Origin: Bufo bufo | Lineage: Eukaryota; Chordata; Amphibia; Anura; Bufonidae | Assembly: GCF_905171765.1 (NCBI RefSeq) | Contig: NC_053391.1 | Location: 112,767,409-112,831,408 of the forward strand | Direction: 5' to 3' | Length of the DNA stretch: 64,000 bases | Shown: one piece after another, positions 61,705 to 64,000 of the stretch | How positions within the stretch are numbered: position 1 is the first letter of the stretch | How the letters are laid out: the number at the start of each line of letters is the position of its first letter | Notes under the pieces: generated by a model | What the model saw: the letters and a program-made list of their open reading frames with translations, nothing else | Databases searched by the model: none | What the model was told of the DNA's origin: nothing | Translations under genes and position numbers: made by a program

Positions 61705-62395
61705 CAGGGAGTGCAGAATTATTAGGCAAGTTGTATTTTTGAGGATTAATTTTATTATTGAACAACAACCATGTTCTCAATGAACTCAAAAAACTCATTA
61801 ATATCAAAGCTGAATATTTTTGGAAGTAGTTTTTAGTTTGTTTTTAGTTTTAGCTATTTTAGGGGGATATCTGTGTGTGCAGGTGACTATTACTGTGCAT
61901 AATTATTAGGCAACAAAAAACAAATATATACCCATTTCAATTATTTATTTTTACCAGTGAAACCAATATAACATCTCAACATTCACAAATATACATTTCT
62001 GACATTCAAAAACAAAACAAAAACAAATCAGTGACCAATATAGCCACCTTTCTTTGCAAGGACACTCAAAAGCCTGCCATCCATGGATTCTGTCAGTGTT
62101 TTGATCTGTTCACCATCAACATTGCGTGCAGCAGCAACCACAGCCTCCCAGACACTGTTCAGAGAGGTGTACTGTTTTCCCTCCTTGTAAATCTCACATT
62201 TAATGATGGACCACAGGTTCTCAATTGGGTTCAGATCAGGTGAACAAGGAGACCATGTCATTAGATTTTCTTCTTTTATACCCTTTCTTGCCAGCCACGC
62301 TGTGGAGTACTTGGACGCGTGTGATGGAGCATTGTCCTGCATGAAAATCATGTTTTTCTTGAAGCATGCAGATGTCATGGGTGTATGTGAGCAAC
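61705..62395 (-). mobile_element. Tc1/mariner element, truncated
   Basis: The end CAGGGAGTGCAGAATTATTA follows TA at 61703-61704, with a second GCATAATTATTAGGCAA box inside at 61895. The transposase C-terminus follows on the minus strand. The other end is missing: similarity stops near 62395, where gypsy-LTR-like sequence begins. It sits at the edge of the inverted 74-bp array. Confidence 0.75.
62028..62395 (-). pseudogene. Tc1/mariner transposase, C-terminal part
   Basis: The open minus-strand frame encodes FMQDNAPSHASKYSTAWL (second catalytic Asp) and WSPCSPDLNPIENLWSIIKC (third catalytic acidic residue), ending GGYIGH. The spacing between these two is typical of Tc1-like DDE enzymes. The N-terminal DNA-binding region and first Asp are cut away at the junction with the gypsy LTR. 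What is left has no internal stop, so truncation rather than decay inactivated it. Confidence 0.8.
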
Positions 62396-63017
62396 AATAG
62401 TAATACACAGTACAGAGCTACTGACTGGACCCAGAACTAGGGAGGATAAAGGGTGACCCCTGTCCGACCCTCAACGCTCTCCCTATTCTGCTAAAGCACA
62501 TGCCCGGATCCAAATGGCGGAACGAGGCATGCCCACGTGCCTAAGACTAATGACCCCTGTAACCCCTACAATAGTGGAAGGGGCACGGCCACCAGTGCCC
62601 TACTCAGTATATGGAGGGAACCGTGGCCACCTCAGATCCAGTCAGAAAATAAACAGGAACACAACAATGTCTGCACACTTAGCTGAAGATGTTGCAGCCG
62701 CAGAGAAGACGGATCCAAGGACAGGCTGGCAATATCCGGAGTGCTAGTTGCAGCAGAACACAGGTCCAGTGAACTGATAGCTACAAGTGAAGAAACTAAA
62801 GCCAGAGCTACAACTGAAGTGAGAACTATAATCCACATCCTATCATAGGAGGAGGGGTGATATAAAGAGAGGGAAATCAAACACATGAAGGACAGCTGTG
62901 GTGAAAGAAACCAAAAGTAAACAGAGTAGTGAGAACTCCTCCCAGCTCTAGTAGTGACATCATCACAGGGGTGGAGAAACAGAGCTGTGAGAACGTCCCA
63001 AAGCTCTGGTAGTGACA
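62396..63017 (-). repeat. 3' LTR of a chromodomain gypsy element
   Basis: On the minus strand it begins TGTCACTACCAGAGC at 63017, right after a purine tract (AGAGGGGGGGGTAC). The far end near 62396 is approximate because I could not identify a terminal CA or a target duplication with the truncated Tc1. Confidence 0.65.
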
Positions 63018-64000
63018 GTACCCCCCCCTCTACGGGTGGTCTCCGGACACCCAGGACCCACCTTCTCAGGATGAGCCCTATGAAATGCCCTGATGAGGCG
63101 AGTGGCTTTAATTTCCGACACCGGAACCCACATCCTCTCCTCAGGACCATAACCCTTCCAATAAACGAGGTACTGAAGAGAACCGCGGACCATGCGAGAG
63201 TCCACAATTCTGGAAACCTCAAACTCCAGATTGCCATCAACCAAAATCGGAGGAGGAGGCAAAGAGGAGGGCACCGTGGGCTGGACATATGGTTTTAAGA
63301 GAGATCTGTGAAATACATTATGTATCTTCCAAACCCGTGGAAGATCAAGACGGAAGGCAACAGGATTGATGACTGACAAGATTTTATAAGGCCCAATAAA
63401 CTTGGGACCCAATTTCCAGGAGGGAACCTTCAACTTAATGTTTCTAGTAGACAACCACACCAGATCACCCACATTCAGGTCCGGACCAGGCACACGTCTC
63501 TTATCAGCCACACGCTTATACCTCTCACTCATCTTTTTAAGATTACTCTGAATCTTTTGCCAAATGGTAGACAAAGACGAGGAAAATCTCTCCTCCTCAG
63601 GTAAACCAGAAAGAGCCCCTCCCGAGAATGTCCCAAACTGCGGATTGAACCCATATGCACCAAAGAATGGTGACTTATCAGAAGATTCCTGACGACGGTT
63701 GTTCAGAGCAAACTCAGCAAGAGGGAGAAATGAACACCAATCCTCCTGGTTCTCTGCCACAAAACAGCGCAAATATGTCTCCAGATTCTGATTGAGGCGC
63801 TCAGTCTGACCATTCGACTGCGGATGAAAAGCAGAAGAGAAGGACAGCCGAACCCCCAGGCGAGAACAGAAAGCCTTCCAGAACCTGGACACAAACTGCG
63901 TGCCTCTATCGGAAACAATATCAGAGGGAATGCCGTGCAATTTAACAATATGGTCGACAAAAGCTTGCGCCAACGTTTTAGCATTGGGTAAACCAGGGAA
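62963..64000 (-). CDS. Gypsy integrase C-terminal half and chromodomain, partial
   Basis: This is the 3' end of a gag-pol frame, open to the right edge of the window, so the gene continues outside. It contains the integrase residues in SDRGTQFVSRFW and SNGQTERLNQN, the GPKFIGPYKILSVINPVAF tail and a chromodomain (YLVYWKGYGPEERMWVPVSEI, near 63120-63185). It is clearly related to the integrase at 46.8-47.8 kb but has different LTRs, so it is another family of the same chromovirus group. Where the other copy has stops (around LPNAKTLAQ here), this one is open. The last residues are LTR-encoded. Whether the whole element is intact cannot be judged from here. Confidence 0.88.
   Translation of the reverse strand, partial: FPGLPNAKTLAQAFVDHIVKLHGIPSDIVSDRGTQFVSRFWKAFCSRLGVRLSFSSAFHPQSNGQTERLNQNLETYLRCFVAENQEDWCSFLPLAEFALNNRRQESSDKSPFFGAYGFNPQFGTFSGGALSGLPEEERFSSSLSTIWQKIQSNLKKMSERYKRVADKRRVPGPDLNVGDLVWLSTRNIKLKVPSWKLGPKFIGPYKILSVINPVAFRLDLPRVWKIHNVFHRSLLKPYVQPTVPSSLPPPPILVDGNLEFEVSRIVDSRMVRGSLQYLVYWKGYGPEERMWVPVSEIKATRLIRAFHRAHPEKVGPGCPETTRRGGGTVTTRALGRSHSSVSPPL

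Noticed and set aside
62514..62747. Small open frame in the gypsy LTR
   Set aside because: It is within LTR sequence on the strand opposite to the element and matches no known accessory protein.

Overview
This window looks like a gene-poor, transposon-saturated stretch of a large vertebrate genome, most likely an anuran amphibian. I see no host gene, tRNA or rRNA. The amphibian call is inferred from the repeat mixture: Kolobok/T2-type TTAA MITEs, Penelope-like retroelements, Tx1/L1-type LINEs, chromodomain Ty3/gypsy elements, Tc1/mariner elements, a Uribo-like piggyBac and many BED-finger hAT elements.

Layout, left to right. 1-1.5 kb: truncated hAT transposase. 1.5-13.2 kb: scattered repeats, including a Kolobok-like MITE (3201-3591), a decayed Tc1 (4589-6042), a Harbinger MITE (7335-7800) and a hAT MITE with a perfect 8-bp target duplication (10118-10618). 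13.2-19.8 kb: a complete 6.57-kb piggyBac element with intact transposase, matching termini, TTAA on both sides, and six tandem copies of a 395-bp unit. 22.2-22.8 kb: a small Penelope-type inverted repeat with two head-to-head hammerhead-like motifs. 23.4-25.9 kb: a 5'-truncated Tx1/L1-like LINE with a 14-bp target duplication. 26.9-32.3 kb: a broken hAT. 33.6-36.1 kb: a Penelope-like element with a GIY-YIG endonuclease fragment, inverted pseudo-LTR arms, a 16-bp target duplication and a well-paired hammerhead-ribozyme candidate.

36.9-55.1 kb is a nested block. A hAT element split an older LINE, whose two halves lie at 36.2-36.9 and 55.2-55.5 kb. That element then received two further hATs, a near-intact chromodomain gypsy with about 99% identical LTRs, and LTR-retroelement fragments. 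55.5-64 kb holds another hAT remnant, minisatellites, a Tc1 carrying a T2 MITE and a 1.8-kb foldback element, a truncated mariner/Tc1, and the 3' end of a second chromodomain gypsy running off the right edge.

Most coding sequences are broken. The piggyBac transposase is the only complete, undamaged gene. The right-edge gypsy integrase is open but partial. Target duplications allowed many insertions to be bounded to the base, so the order of events can be read from the nesting. All calls are by eye; identities and folds were not computed.
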